NCBI GenBank assembly: GCA_030248215.1
Contig: JASANG010000772.1
Coordinates: forward strand, 62,001-126,000
Source of the DNA: Enoplolaimus lenunculus
Lineage: Eukaryota > Nematoda > Enoplea > Enoplida > Thoracostomopsidae
Direction of reading: 5' to 3'
DNA length: 64,000 nt
The notes beneath the pieces were generated by a model, which worked only from the letters and a program-made list of their open reading frames with translations, was not told the DNA's origin and did not search any database. A program made the position numbers and the translations under genes. This document shows, piece by piece, positions 35,001-46,000 of this stretch. Every line of letters begins with the position of its first letter. Within the stretch, counting starts at the first letter, position 1.

Positions 35001-38000
35001 TGAAATTCAATTAACAAATTTAAAATGTAATTTTCCTTAAATATTCGACAATTTCATAACGCTGGTACACCTGCGTTACGTAATTTGGGCATCGTTCTGG
35101 CTGTTTTTTGTGCTGTTTGTTGCAAACAAAACATGGAATAATTAAATTAGCAACGACAAGGAAACCTTGACTTGTAGCGTTGACATCTTGGCTTAGGGTT
35201 GCAAATATTGGCCAGTGTGAACTACCGGGGCGGAACAGTATTATAAGCATATTCCTAAACTTAAGCCTAAACCCAAACCTAAGCCTAAGCGTAAGAATCA
35301 GTTTATTTCTAAACCTAAGCCTAACGCTAAGCCAAGCAAAAAGTTAGTCTAAAGCTTAAGCTTACTCTATTCCAGTTCCACAAAAAACGTTCCACCCCTG
35401 ATCTTTACATGGGCACAAATATTGCAGGCGCGTTGGCTGGCTTACATTCCGTACAGTTACTTAATAATCAGTTTAGTAGTTTATTGAAAAGTCATTTTTA
35501 GTGTTGACAGCCAAAGTCTTATAGGGAATGTTTTGAAGAACTTTTCGAATGAAACAAGAGTCTAATGTGTGAAACTGAAATTTTTACACTCAGCGAACGA
35601 ATTAGTCATTTCTGGTTATTTTTGAGTTAATGACAGTAAACGTTATCCTCGTTGTGAGCTGATTTACTTCCGGGTGAGTTGATTGAGATTAACACACAGA
35701 ATGAGTTTATTCAATTCAAAATTCTCAGATCTCAAAGACCAGAGCTCGACAGGCTTGTGAGTGAATTCAACTCGTTTTGAAAATCAACTCTCACTGAAAT
35801 ATACAGTTGACAGACGGGATTTTTACCTTCAAGCAACATAAACAAATAACTGATTGCAACTGTCACTGATATTGCGAAGGTTATTTTTTCGCAACAAACA
35901 GAAGGCAAATAATAGACAAACAGCGATAAAATGGACACAAAAATGCATGGAAGAATCAGATTGATTGTGTAGAACAGGGACATTCGTCGCAGCTGCAATT
36001 CGTAGGTGATGTCGAAATAAGTCTTAACGCCACAACAGGAAGAATAGCGTTTTTCGTGTTTCTTTGCTCGAGTTTGAATCAATTGCCATTCAGCGTTCGG
36101 CGTATAATGTTTAAGTCCCATTCCGGAGTAGGAAATAGTTGTGCTGACCTGAAAAGTATAAGCGGTTTCAGAGGATTAATCTCTACGCGGGGATGCTTGG
36201 TATCGCACTTCCTGCCCTTCAGTCGATCGAACGCCCATGTCGTGTCCTGGCAGGAATTACAAATCGTTTGCCCAAAACGTAACTCAATCAGACCATTTTG
36301 AACAGGGAAAATTCAGACCATAAGGACCGGAAGTTGAACCCAGTGTAATTCAGCAGCGGTTTTATTAAACATTCGTCGAAATGATAATGTTTATGACTGC
36401 GACAGTCAGTTTATTTGGAAAATATCCTTCAATTTCAAGCTTTACCAGCTCGACCCTGTATTCCCAACAAAACCGTGTGAGTCACAGTTTTACGAAAAGC
36501 TCAGCTCAAATTCGATAAAACAAACGAGTACAAACTTGAGCTGTTTGTGTATTTGACGGCCATCCAAATGATGGGATTCTTACCCCATTTTCCATGACAT
36601 TCACAATTTCGTGCCCAGAATGGAATCCCAGCTCAACGTCTTGTCCTTCATGAGTCCATAAAATAAATTTAAGCCAACAGTTTTGTTCATCGAACGGAAA
36701 ATATTTGAGTCGAATCTGAAAACATTTCTAAAACAAACGTCGAAGCCTAATTTCTAACCTTACGCTTACTGTAGGGTTCCAAATAAGAGGGGGTAATAAG
36801 AGGGATCCCCAATTCCCTAAGTCCGTAAGCGGATAGAATCCCTAAACCATAATTACAGTCGATAAATGTCAAGTATCCCTAATTGTAGCGCATCAATGAC
36901 TCCAGGACCAAACAAAGTTAACCTTTTATTATTATAGATCAAGCTTTTGATGCAATGCAAAAAAACGTTTAATTGAACGGATAGTTGCAATACCGGATAT
37001 ATAACAGTAACGAAGGGCGGCGGAGGGCGGGTGAAAAATAAATAACAGTCCGTTAATTTATGATCTTCTCTGGGTTTTTAAACAAGTTTTATATGGTCGG
37101 TTCGACGCATTTCGTGGTGTATTTGGTGCAAAAGATTACTCAAATTTGCTTCACTGGACTCTCAGACTTGCACGTCAGAAGCCAATATTTTGAAGATGAA
37201 CACAACCTCAACGCACCAGACAATACGACTTATAAATCGCAGGCGGATTCCAACGAACGATGCCATCGTAAGTAACCGTTGTATCAGTGAAAATTGTAAT
37301 TTGTGGGTCTCCAATGGCACTGAAACCAAACAGCAACGGTAAAACATTACATTTCCTAACTTTTTGGGGTCTGCAACGAATTTGGTCAAATGGAAAAGAA
37401 CTGATTGCAAAGACACCATCGACGCTTACGGTCTTCTGTTCTCATGAAAAATTTCGTTTGTTTTCTGAAAAGTTTTTCCGGCCCAAATTTCAACAGGATT
37501 CGCAACGGCTAAAATGTTTAATCTTTATAAAATAGCGAGTTTGTTTACCAATTCGCTGTGTTCAATTATGATGATGCAAGCAGGTATTTATTCTGTTCAA
37601 AGTTTTTGTGACAAAGAGCAGATTTTCTTTGATGATTTGGTGTAGGGAAGATTGTCTTCTTGGAGAAAACAAGTGGATGGACCGGAAAAGCTTAGAGACT
37701 CTCGGCTGTAGGCTTATGTTTAAGTTTAGGCTCATGTTTAGTAATAAGTTTAGGCTTAGTGTTATACTGGGCAGCCCGTTATATCATGGGCTCATTTTGC
37801 GTCCAGCATCAATTTATTTCTATTATTCAGTTTATGTGCAGACTTTAATTTCATTTGTGACATCGTTGACAAAATTTATTGGGAACAGCGAATTACTTGT
37901 TTTCGAGTACAACATCGGGCACCCAAATCATACTTGACGGAATGGACAGCGATGTGACGTTGTTGAATTTTAACGGATCCCAGCGTAGTCTTTTATCGAA

Positions 38001-39291
38001 CCACAGCTGAAATGCCAACAACATTAATAAGCAAACTTTAATATATTTTCTGAAAAGTTAAGGCTTACAGCCTGCACTGTTGCAGTCTTCACACGCTTTA
38101 ATACTCAAATTTAGCTGCAAATATCGGGACTGATGAACCAAAATACGGATTGACGGGATATATCCCCTCCTGAAAATTTGTGGAGAAACTGAAAAACTAT
38201 TTCTATTGAAACGGGTTTGACTAACTTTCTGTATTCGAAAGGCGTCAACAAAGTTTTTGGGTCACTACGCTCGTTCGCTAAACCGTCACCGTCCGTCCCC
38301 ATGCGGTATCCTACGTTAGTAAGTCACATACGATACCGCACGGTGGCAGACGGTGACGAACGGCGCTGAACGGTGGTACCGAATGCTGACGGACGACGCC
38401 AGACGTCATCAAAAGTATTGCGCCACCGGTCCATGTAAAAATCAGTCGTTGAATGTTTTTCTGTGGAACTGCACTACAGTAACCTTAAGCTTTAGACCAA
38501 TTTTTTGCTTGGCTTAAAATTAGGCTTAGACTTTAGCTTAGGAATATGCTCATTCTTACGGTAGGCTTAAGCTTATGCTTAAGAATATGCTGATTATACT
38601 GTTCCGCGCATGTTCTTTATATTGGCCGCGCTACCGTAAAACCAATGTATTTCATCATTTGTCAACTCGTGGGATATTTTTTGTTTCGACCGATAATGGA
38701 ACCAAAAAATAGTCACAGCTTCAGCGATTCATCAATTAGTTGAAATTGCATTATTTCCCATAAAAACGACTCAATCCTCAAGGATGATCCGGCTGAGACT
38801 GTCACGTACCATATCCAGCCAAATACTGGTTGTAACGATTTGAGTCTTTTCGTGCTGAAAATAATATTCTATTTGCACAAAAGCAGGCGCAGTTGCCGAG
38901 ACACAATTGAAATTCCGTTTTGGGCCCATGTATTGAAAAGGGCCGGAACGTTTTTGCGGGACTGTCACAGAGTCCGCTTGAACTTTAAACGTTTTTGCTT
39001 AGGCTTAGGCTTAGGAATATGGTTATATTACTCTTCCAGCTCGGTTCTGTACATGGACCCAGTTTTGTTAAAGGATGACTTAAAAACGATCGTTGTTCGT
39101 CCTTCAAATGGAGATTCAGTTTACGTACTACAGTTCAACCCAACAAAATCACTTTACCACTCGAAGTATCTGAATCAGATTTGCACCAAAACTGACATTG
39201 AGAACATCGTTTGAATGAAGGACAGGCCGAACTGGACGCTGATAATCAGACAGGAGATGCGCGTATAAACTGTTAGACGCGTCTCGAACTC
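32072..39291 (-). CDS. Nicotinic acetylcholine receptor-like subunit, ten exons, signal-peptide exon not found
   Basis: A pentameric ligand-gated channel subunit of neurons or muscle. Exons: 39291-39158, 38854-38810, 38006-37897, 37319-37217, 36715-36584, 36148-35827, 34961-34817, 33920-33737, 33273-33112, 32194-32072, all with agreeing phases, about 486 residues. Landmarks in order: SLYAHLL...RPV, the typical 45-bp exon (TTSIWLDM), WVPDVVLEN (loop A), WNPPAIYKSYC, Cys-loop C-x13-C ending YFPFDEQNC, WTHEG (loop B), vicinal Cys of loop C (SSCCGVKTYFDITY), M1 with LFYTINLILPC, M2 after CCEK, M3 after GLIPPVS, a long M3-M4 loop, and M4 (EWNCLAKVIDR), stop TGA. The vicinal Cys pair makes it alpha-type. 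Departures: loop A Tyr is Glu, M2 9' Leu is Val, and an extra Cys pair precedes M2. The subfamily is unresolved. Confidence 0.92.
32590..32775. mobile_element. TTAGGC-core MITE in receptor intron 9
   Basis: The left part has GGGGCGGAACGTTTTTCTG and AGCTTAAGATTTT, the middle GGCTTAGGCTTAGGCTTAG, and the right end CTTTACATTGGCC. No clear target duplication. Confidence 0.65.
34019..34108. mobile_element. hAT-like MITE (CAGGGTGTAAACGG family), short internal-deletion copy
   Basis: About 90 bp: CAGGGTGTAAACGGATAGTA on the left, and GGATATCCGGCTACACTCTG on the right. Only the termini remain. It lies in receptor intron 7. Confidence 0.65.
35210..35415. mobile_element. TTAGGC-core MITE with perfect 8-bp duplication
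   Basis: 206 bp with ends GGCCAGTGTGAACTACCGGG and CCCTGATCTTTACATGGGCA. Flanks CAAATATT lie at 35202-35209 and 35416-35423. The interior has a run of AAGCCTAAGCGTAAG words. It lies in receptor intron 6. Confidence 0.85.
35580..35815. mobile_element. AACTCA-rich MITE, decayed copy
   Basis: TGAGTTGATTGA, GAGTTTATTCAATTC and AATTCAACTCGTTTTGAAAA words match the family at 52480-52732. The termini are decayed. It directly abuts the receptor exon at 35827. Confidence 0.5.
38262..38640. mobile_element. GC-rich palindromic MITE interrupted by a TTAGGC-core MITE
   Basis: CGATACCGCACGGTGGCAGA, GACGAACGGCGC and GACGTCATCAAAAGTATTGC place it in the TAGGGTTGCGC family. Its right tip, GCGCTACC, reappears after the insertion at 38428-38627. 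It lies in receptor intron 2. Confidence 0.65.
38428..38627. mobile_element. TTAGGC-core MITE nested in another MITE
   Basis: 200 bp with ends GGTCCATGTAAAAATCAG and CATGTTCTTTATATTGGCC. Flanks GCGCCACC (38420-38427) and GCGCTACC (38628-38635) differ at one base and both belong to the older host repeat. Confidence 0.85.
38923..39059. mobile_element. TTAGGC-core MITE in receptor intron 1
   Basis: 137 bp with ends GGCCCATGTATTGAAAAGGG and GGTTCTGTACATGGACC. Flanks CCGTTTTG and CAGTTTTG differ at one base. The interior has GCTTAGGCTTAGGCTTAGG, about three exact units. Confidence 0.8.
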
Positions 39292-39821
39292 CTGTAATAA
39301 AACAAATTTTACAAGATGACATTTTCCACTTTCAACGTTTTCATGAGTGAATTTATTTTTCTCTTTGCTTCCGGATTTTTGCGATGCCAGCCAATGTCTG
39401 CTTAACCGAAAGTTTGACACATAATCCTGCCTCCGATGCTTTTACTTCTAAAACTATAAATGCCGGTTTGGTGGTTTTACCGTTTACAATATTGCTTACA
39501 CCGCTGATGCAATACGTTGGTTTGATACGAAAATCATGTGTCGGAAGAACTTTAATATTAAAAAACTGCTAATTTAATCAGCTGTGTTAAAGTTAACCAG
39601 TAGAAGTAAAAGTGATTTCTGGCATTCTTTTAGAAATTAATCTGGTTGAGGTAAAACAACACCGTATTTAGGCACTGAAGAATGAATTACCTCGATGTTT
39701 GTACACTGGAGCGAATATCTCGAATCCATAATTGTGGCGAAACCCGAAAATTACTGTTGCTATTAAGAACAACATCATCAGATACAACGTTCGCTTTCAT
39801 TAATTTCAATTTTACTGCGAG

Positions 39822-40785
39822 TCAAAGGGGTTGCAAAAGTTGCAACTCCAACGGCTCAAAATGTGTCTCAGTGGCACAAAGGTTCCATTCATCAATGACT
39901 GATTCGATACATCTCCACTCAGACAAATGTTTACAAAACACAGTTTGTTCTGTTGGGGCGATGCCTAAAAATACGTATGTTGGGCGTTCCAGTTACATAA
40001 ATTTACATGAGTTGAAAAATGTTGTCAACCATGGAATATTCACCTTATAGCAGCGGTAAATTGATTTGTTGCGGAAACAAAGAAAATTATTTAAACTAAG
40101 AGAATATCAACTTTGTTTAAAAGACAGTTCGGAATGGCAATGGTTAAGCCCCAACGATAAATAGTTTCCCTTCCCATCTGCTTTGAGTAGCTAAGATCTC
40201 GAGGGTAATGTTTCAATCCAAGCCAGCGTATGAAACAATACCGGTGTCATGCGAAACAGTGGCCGGGTGAAATGGTGTTCGTCTGGTGAAAGCTTGTTTC
40301 TTTCAGAGTTTTGGCCCATGTTACTTTTAGGGTCGTCCTGATCTCTGGCAGGACTACAAAACAGTTGGGAAATAGTTTAGATCATATTTTTGCTTCGACT
40401 TAGGCTTAGACTTAACGCTTGATTTCGCTTTGCTTTATATGAATATGTTTAATGCAAATTCCCCAATATCATGCGTACACCAGATGACTTTTGATGAAGT
40501 AGTGTGATGGACACTGAAGCGTTTTTGGCTTCAGCATTTATTACAATACACCCTAAAAGGTTACCTGGTGTACGTATGATATTGTGGGATTTGCTATAAA
40601 GATACCTATTTTGTAACTTTCGCTGTTGTTTTAAAGCTCATCAGATGAAATGTTGTTTTTCTCGTTAATTTTTAAGGTTAAAACCGATTTGATTAAGAAT
40701 AAACAGTATTTACTGCACTTTGTAACGATTCAAATTGTTGTGACATTTTTCGTTCGAATTCAAAATTTCGCACCAATAAAGGCAT
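39822..40785 (-). CDS. Possible two-exon small gene
   Basis: Exon 1, 40785-40719, starts ATG (MPLLVRNFEFERKMSQQFES). Exon 2, 39964-39822, reads PTEQTVFCKHLSEWRCIESV and ends ...LELQLLQPL, stop TGA. The phases match (1 then 2 bases), giving 69 residues. The acceptor TATTTTTAG is good; the donor GTGCAG is weak. The composition looks protein-like, and a long plus-strand frame overlaps exon 2. It lies between the receptor and the p31comet-like gene on the same strand and could instead be part of a larger transcript. I do not recognise the protein. Confidence 0.25.
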
Positions 40786-41325
40786 CGCTGATCGATTTTA
40801 GAGTTTGAGAATAAATAATGAAGAACAGTAAACAGGCTTAATTTCACAAAGTCGATGGCTAATAAACAATCTTGTTTTTTTGGTGAAAACCCTGATGCGA
40901 TCAAATTATCAATAGGCGAACAGCATTTCAAAGGGCGGCAGGAGATTCATTTCGTGGTAAAACATCGTGAAATATTAATGTCCGGGCGGACACTGGAAAA
41001 TGGACAGTGAAAAAATTGGTCCGGCAACAAAAGCGACAATCAGACTTTGCAACATCAAGAACCGATATTTCGCAATAAAACAAACACACAACTGCATATT
41101 TTTGCTTTTGGAATCAAAATTCCCAAGCGTGCGATTATGCCGGCCATTGTGGCTGTTTGCTTATGCTAAACACGCTTTTATCTGTTTCTAATCGAAGAAC
41201 AACGTTTCAGTTTCTGTCGGAATATGAAACAAATCAGGAAGACAGCCACGGATCTCGGAAACTTGCCTTTGTTTCGTAGGTATATAATCGTCACTGTACT
41301 ATTAATTCTAACGAGTTTCTTAATC

Positions 41326-41583
41326 AACTAATGGAGAGGATTAGTTATTTCTGGTTATTTCTTAGTTAATAATAGTAATTGTTAACTCACTTTGAGCTGA
41401 CCTAATTCCGGCTGAGTTGATTGATTAACTCAAAATGTGTTCAATCTATTCAAAGCAACTGGTCGGATCGTTTTCCGGCGGGGATGTAATAGAGTCAGTT
41501 AAGTTTTAGACTAACTTTTTGGCTTAAGCGTAGCCTTAGGAATATGCTTATACTTCTATTGCGTCCTTGTGCTATACATTGGC
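41326..41583. mobile_element. AACTCA-rich MITE fragment followed by a decayed TTAGGC-core MITE
   Basis: 41326-41460 has the AACTCA family words (GAGTTGATTGATTAACTCA). 41464-41583 has GGATCGTTTTCCGGCGGGG, CAGTTAAGTTTTAGACTAA, GGAATATGCTTA and the end GCTATACATTGGCC of the TTAGGC family. Confidence 0.5.
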
Positions 41584-41833
41584 CGCAATTATGAACGAAT
41601 GCTAGTTTCAAAGGCAACTCCATGATCCTAAGCCTGTTGCAATGCTTGAGCCTATAATCGCCTAAGAATCCGGATAATTGTCTAAGACCGAAGCCTACGG
41701 TACAGGTACATTTAAGCCAAAGGCAGTTCGATGACGAAATGACACGTCTTGAAAATTAAAAATGAGCCAAAATTTACACTTTCCCAGCGCACAAAGCCAT
41801 CAAACGATATTAACATTGGTTTGCTGCTACCAG

Positions 41834-42004
41834 TTAGGGTAACGCTATACCTTTCATGACGTCCAGCATCGTCCGTCACCCGTACGGTGCCATCCGTTCC
41901 CGTGGGTCCTCGTGAGGTATCGTTTGCAAATCACATTTGTATCATACCGTATAGTGACGGACAGTGACGAACAGCGCCGCATGACAAATATAGCGCAACC
42001 CTAA
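41834..42004. mobile_element. GC-rich palindromic MITE (TAGGGTTGCGC family), good copy
   Basis: 171 bp with ends TTAGGGTAACGCTATACC and TATAGCGCAACCCTAA. The interior pairs GACGTCCAGCATCGTCCGTC with GACGGACAGTGACGAACAG. Both borders show TA, as in Tc1/mariner-type or TTAA-type targets. The palindromic ends make this ambiguous. Confidence 0.7.
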
Positions 42005-42179
42005 CGAAGACTCAAGCTCCGGAACGCCAACCTCAACTTTGCTACAGCGCATTTACAGACCTTCTTCAAATCAAAGTGCAAAATGTTTACTAGAGACATA
42101 TTAGAATTATAGCAAAAATCTGCAAATATTCAAATTTGAATTAAAGCACGATTTAAGCAACTTGGCCAATGTATTGATC

Positions 42180-42590
42180 TGGACCGTAACAGTGGCAAAA
42201 AGCGTATTCTACTCCTAAGCCTACGCCTGAACCTAAACCAAGGCCAAGACGTAAGAATGAACTTATACCAAAACCTAAAACCTAAGCATAAAATAGTCAG
42301 AAGATTAAGCTGCTTATTCTATTGCAGTGTGGAACTGAAAAAGCCACGCAAAGCCTTTAAGCATGTTTCACAATAATTTGCGTACTCCAAGTCACAACAG
42401 AGTTTGTACATGACTACCGTCTGAAATTCATATATGTACTGATGTCAATGTTACATTCAGTTACGTAACTTTAGATTAAAAATATTCCTAAGCCTAAACC
42501 TAAGTTTAAGCGTAAAAATAACTCTTTGTCCATATCTTGAACCAATGCAAAAATATACTAATATCTTGTAATTATTCTATTGCGGTCGTG
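42180..42590. repeat. CCTAAG-rich remnants of TTAGGC-core MITEs
   Basis: Two clusters (42205-42300 and 42480-42520) of CCTAAGCCTA/CCTAAACC words with the typical ATAGTCAGAAGATTAAGCT-like segment. No complete termini. Confidence 0.45.
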
Positions 42591-42839
42591 CGAGGAAACG
42601 GAACAGCACTTGAAGTAATATGTGCCTATGCAAAGCACTTACTGGCAATTAGTGAGAGGTTTTCAAGCAAACAAGCTTCAGCAGATGCCATGATGAGATT
42701 GCATACTGTAGCAAAACACGGTAGGCAGGCGGCCGACTAAGCCAAATCAAAGCCAAAACTTAAACCAATCGTGAAGGCTTTCAGTCTGCGGCTTTGTTCG
42801 GCACTTGTTCTTTGTATAAATGGTACAGCCTCGCAGCCA

Positions 42840-42990
42840 GCTCGCCTATCAACGGGGGCTTGAAAATTTTTCACAAGGAACATACAAAGGTTTTCGTTGA
42901 CCTCCAACCATGGTTAAAAATTTTTCATGGGAGCCAAAAATTTTTTCGAGGGGCTGAGTCCCTCCTGATCTCTCTTAACTACGGGCCCGC
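42840..42990 (+). repeat. Dispersed repeat (ACTACGGGCC type)
   Basis: GGGGGCTTGAAAATTTTTC, ACATACAAAGGTTTTCGTTG and TTAACTACGGGCCCGC match, in order, 12130-12300 and 24405-24535. It ends about 20 bp beyond the stop codon of the next gene. Confidence 0.5.
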
Positions 42991-43009
42991 AAAGAAAAGG
43001 TTATGTTTA

Positions 43010-46000
43010 TTAATCATAAGGATCCACATATTTCACTTTGAAATCTTCGCCAAGTTTTTCATCCACTCGCGCATAAAAGCGTTCAGTTGCCGAGTCTGAC
43101 ATTCCTGAAATGGACTCAGACGATTACTTTACAACCATGACGCTGGAAATCTGGTCAATTGTTCTCAATCCATGAAACAGTTTTTAATTTATGTTTTAAC
43201 AAATTCTGAGCATACAAAACTCGGTAGCAGCACAATTCTTGCCATATTCAAGGCCAATGCTCTGGATTACCCTTATGCATGGACAATGTTTTTTCGAAGG
43301 CTAAGCCGAAGCCGGACCATTAGACTTCAATATGGTGAGACTTGAGCATGTGCCAGCCCAAGCCTAATCCTGAGCCTAAGTTTAAACCTTTGGGGGAGCA
43401 CGGAAGTTTGCAATAGCGTAAATTTCATTTCCACAACGAAACTGCAATGTTTTGTACTGTTGGCCTTAGACCTTTGCCATTTTGAAATCCTGGCTGAGAA
43501 CACTGGACTGTTATATCACTAATTTCAACCAATTTTGCATTTAACCCAACCAAGTTCAAATATTTTGATTTTGATAGTGCAGATATTGGTACTAAAACAG
43601 TAGTTGGCCATTGGCGTTGCAAATTTCCACACAGCGGGCACAAGATAAAGTGGATGATGCTTGAAACAACTTCTGATAGAATACTTCAAGGAATATTTGG
43701 GACTAAAAGTGTAGATGTTACGTACCTGATTGTGCAGCCCGAATGATACACGAACTTTCTTCAATGCCAATAAACATACAGTCAACATCGACTTTTTTCA
43801 GCAACTGACGCACAGACTTAAAAAATAGAGCTGAAGCAGTCATTGGAAACTTCTGATGAACATTTTGGATTTAGAAACATTTACACAACGATTGTGCGTT
43901 GTAGCAAAATCTTGTTTGCTTTCAGGGTGTAAACAAATAGTAAAAATAACAGAAACGGAAAACGGATATTGAAGTAAAAATGTTTCAAAGTTGTTTTATT
44001 TTTCTGCCAACACAATTGAGGTATGCATATATTCACCGGTCTTTCAAAATTTTTATAGAAAAAATGGCGGATGCAACCAAATTTTTGAGATTTTAGATGA
44101 ATTTCGTAGTTTTTATTTCGCTGCAAACAAATGCAGCATGTCTGTAGCTAAAAATTGCGAGATATATACGTGATTTATAACTAATATTGAACGTAAAAAA
44201 CAACAGAATTTCCGTTATTTCTATCCGGAAACGGACATCGATTTTTACCGGAAACGGAAACGAATATCTGGTTACACCCTTTTTGCTTTCTTATAATTAA
44301 CTAATGTGACAGGTACAAATCGCCGTTGGCTGCCAGAAAACACAATGCTTTACGCATAGCATTTAGCTCATGCTTTTGCGGGGTTTACGTTATAACCGGG
44401 GCAGGCGGGACACGGTTTGTCTCATGTTGATTCGACGTCAACGTTTAAATTTGGGCACTTATATCTGGTCAACAGACAAAACTCGAACGTCATATGACAT
44501 TAGCTTACAAACCACCGCTCTCAAACGATCAATGTGTACAAGGGACGCTGTGTCATGTGACACTGTCGGACATTTATGCGAATATCATATGATATTCCAA
44601 AATTTCAACGAATATCATATGATATTCAGTGGGAAAGTGTAACCTTAGGGTACTAATTAACGAATGAAAAGTTGGACGGCAGACGCACAACCGTGCTTTA
44701 AATACCAAATACATGCCTGCAAGTCGTTTCCGACACAAAATCGCTTAAAACCACAGCTTCATAATTCAAAAATTCAAATTTCAAATTCTAGTATCATATG
44801 ATATTTAACAGGACAATTTGGGTATGTTACCTCCACTATGCAGACATTTGAAAATATATCATATGATATTCGCAGACAACACCTCGAATATCATATGATA
44901 TTGAAGGACAAAAGGTGACCTAAACATTATATTAGCAGACAAATACGAATTTCTGAATACGATATGGGGTCTACAAGCAGAAAAAATGTGACCCAATAGT
45001 GTAATAGGGACAAAACGTGTCCCAAGCTGCCCCGGTTATAACGGGAACCCTGCATTATAGATAGGCTTAATCTCAGGGTTCCGCTATACTTGACGCCCGT
45101 TCGTGCCATACATTATTGTACATGAATTATTTGCGTGCGATACCGCACGGGTGACGGACGGCGTCGGGAAGTCAACAAAAGTACAGCGCAACTTTACGAT
45201 TAAATTCAAGTTTAGACGTTGGTTTCAAAATAAGTGTTTCTGCTTACCCGAGCTGCTGATTTTTCATCGCTGTTCAAAGGCGATGAATGAAAATTGTCGT
45301 ATTCAAATACATTTTCCATCTAAAAAACGCTGTTATAAATCAATTTTTTGAAATTTTCTAGAAATCGCTAATATCGCAGATTTCTGCTAAAAACGTAGGC
45401 GTCGCAATGATTTGAGCAAATGTGTGGCTGACGTGGATCATTAGATTTAGCCAATGGTGTCAACAGTAAAAAGTTCGACTTTGTTTGATTCTTAAACACA
45501 AACGCTTACCAATTTTCAATTTCCTTAAACAAACCATCCTGACCCGTTAACATCCATTTCAGTGCATAATTTTGTGTAGATTCAGTGAAAGGATCAGATC
45601 ACCAAATCTTCCCAGCTCCATCCTGTCTCTCAATATGAACTCAACTGGGATTTTTGCAACAAAACAAAAGTTCCTGGTGTCCAATACAACACCAGGATAT
45701 ATGTCGCAGTCCAAGTCGTAATTCCATCCTGGACCAGCCCAACTCGAAATCAGACTTAATTACGGCTTGGACTACGACATGTAAGTAAAGCAGTAACCTC
45801 CTTGTCATTGACAACAAACACAGTTGGATTTTCTGCAAATAAATCGCCCCATAATCCGAGCGCTGTTTCCAACGCGAACAAACATTGCTGAAGGTTGTTG
45901 GCCTTTTTTCGTTTAAATTTTTCTTTGACGCTGGAAAATAGCAAAATTATAAGGTTTCACGTTTTGATTATCGGGGAATGCTTAACTGCGCGTATGTTCA

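Noticed and set aside
45500-45600. Minus-strand segment LKWMLTGQDGLFKEIEN as an exon of the p31comet-like gene
   Set aside because: An in-frame stop upstream without an intervening acceptor, and its phase does not fit the next exon; skipping it gives matching phases.
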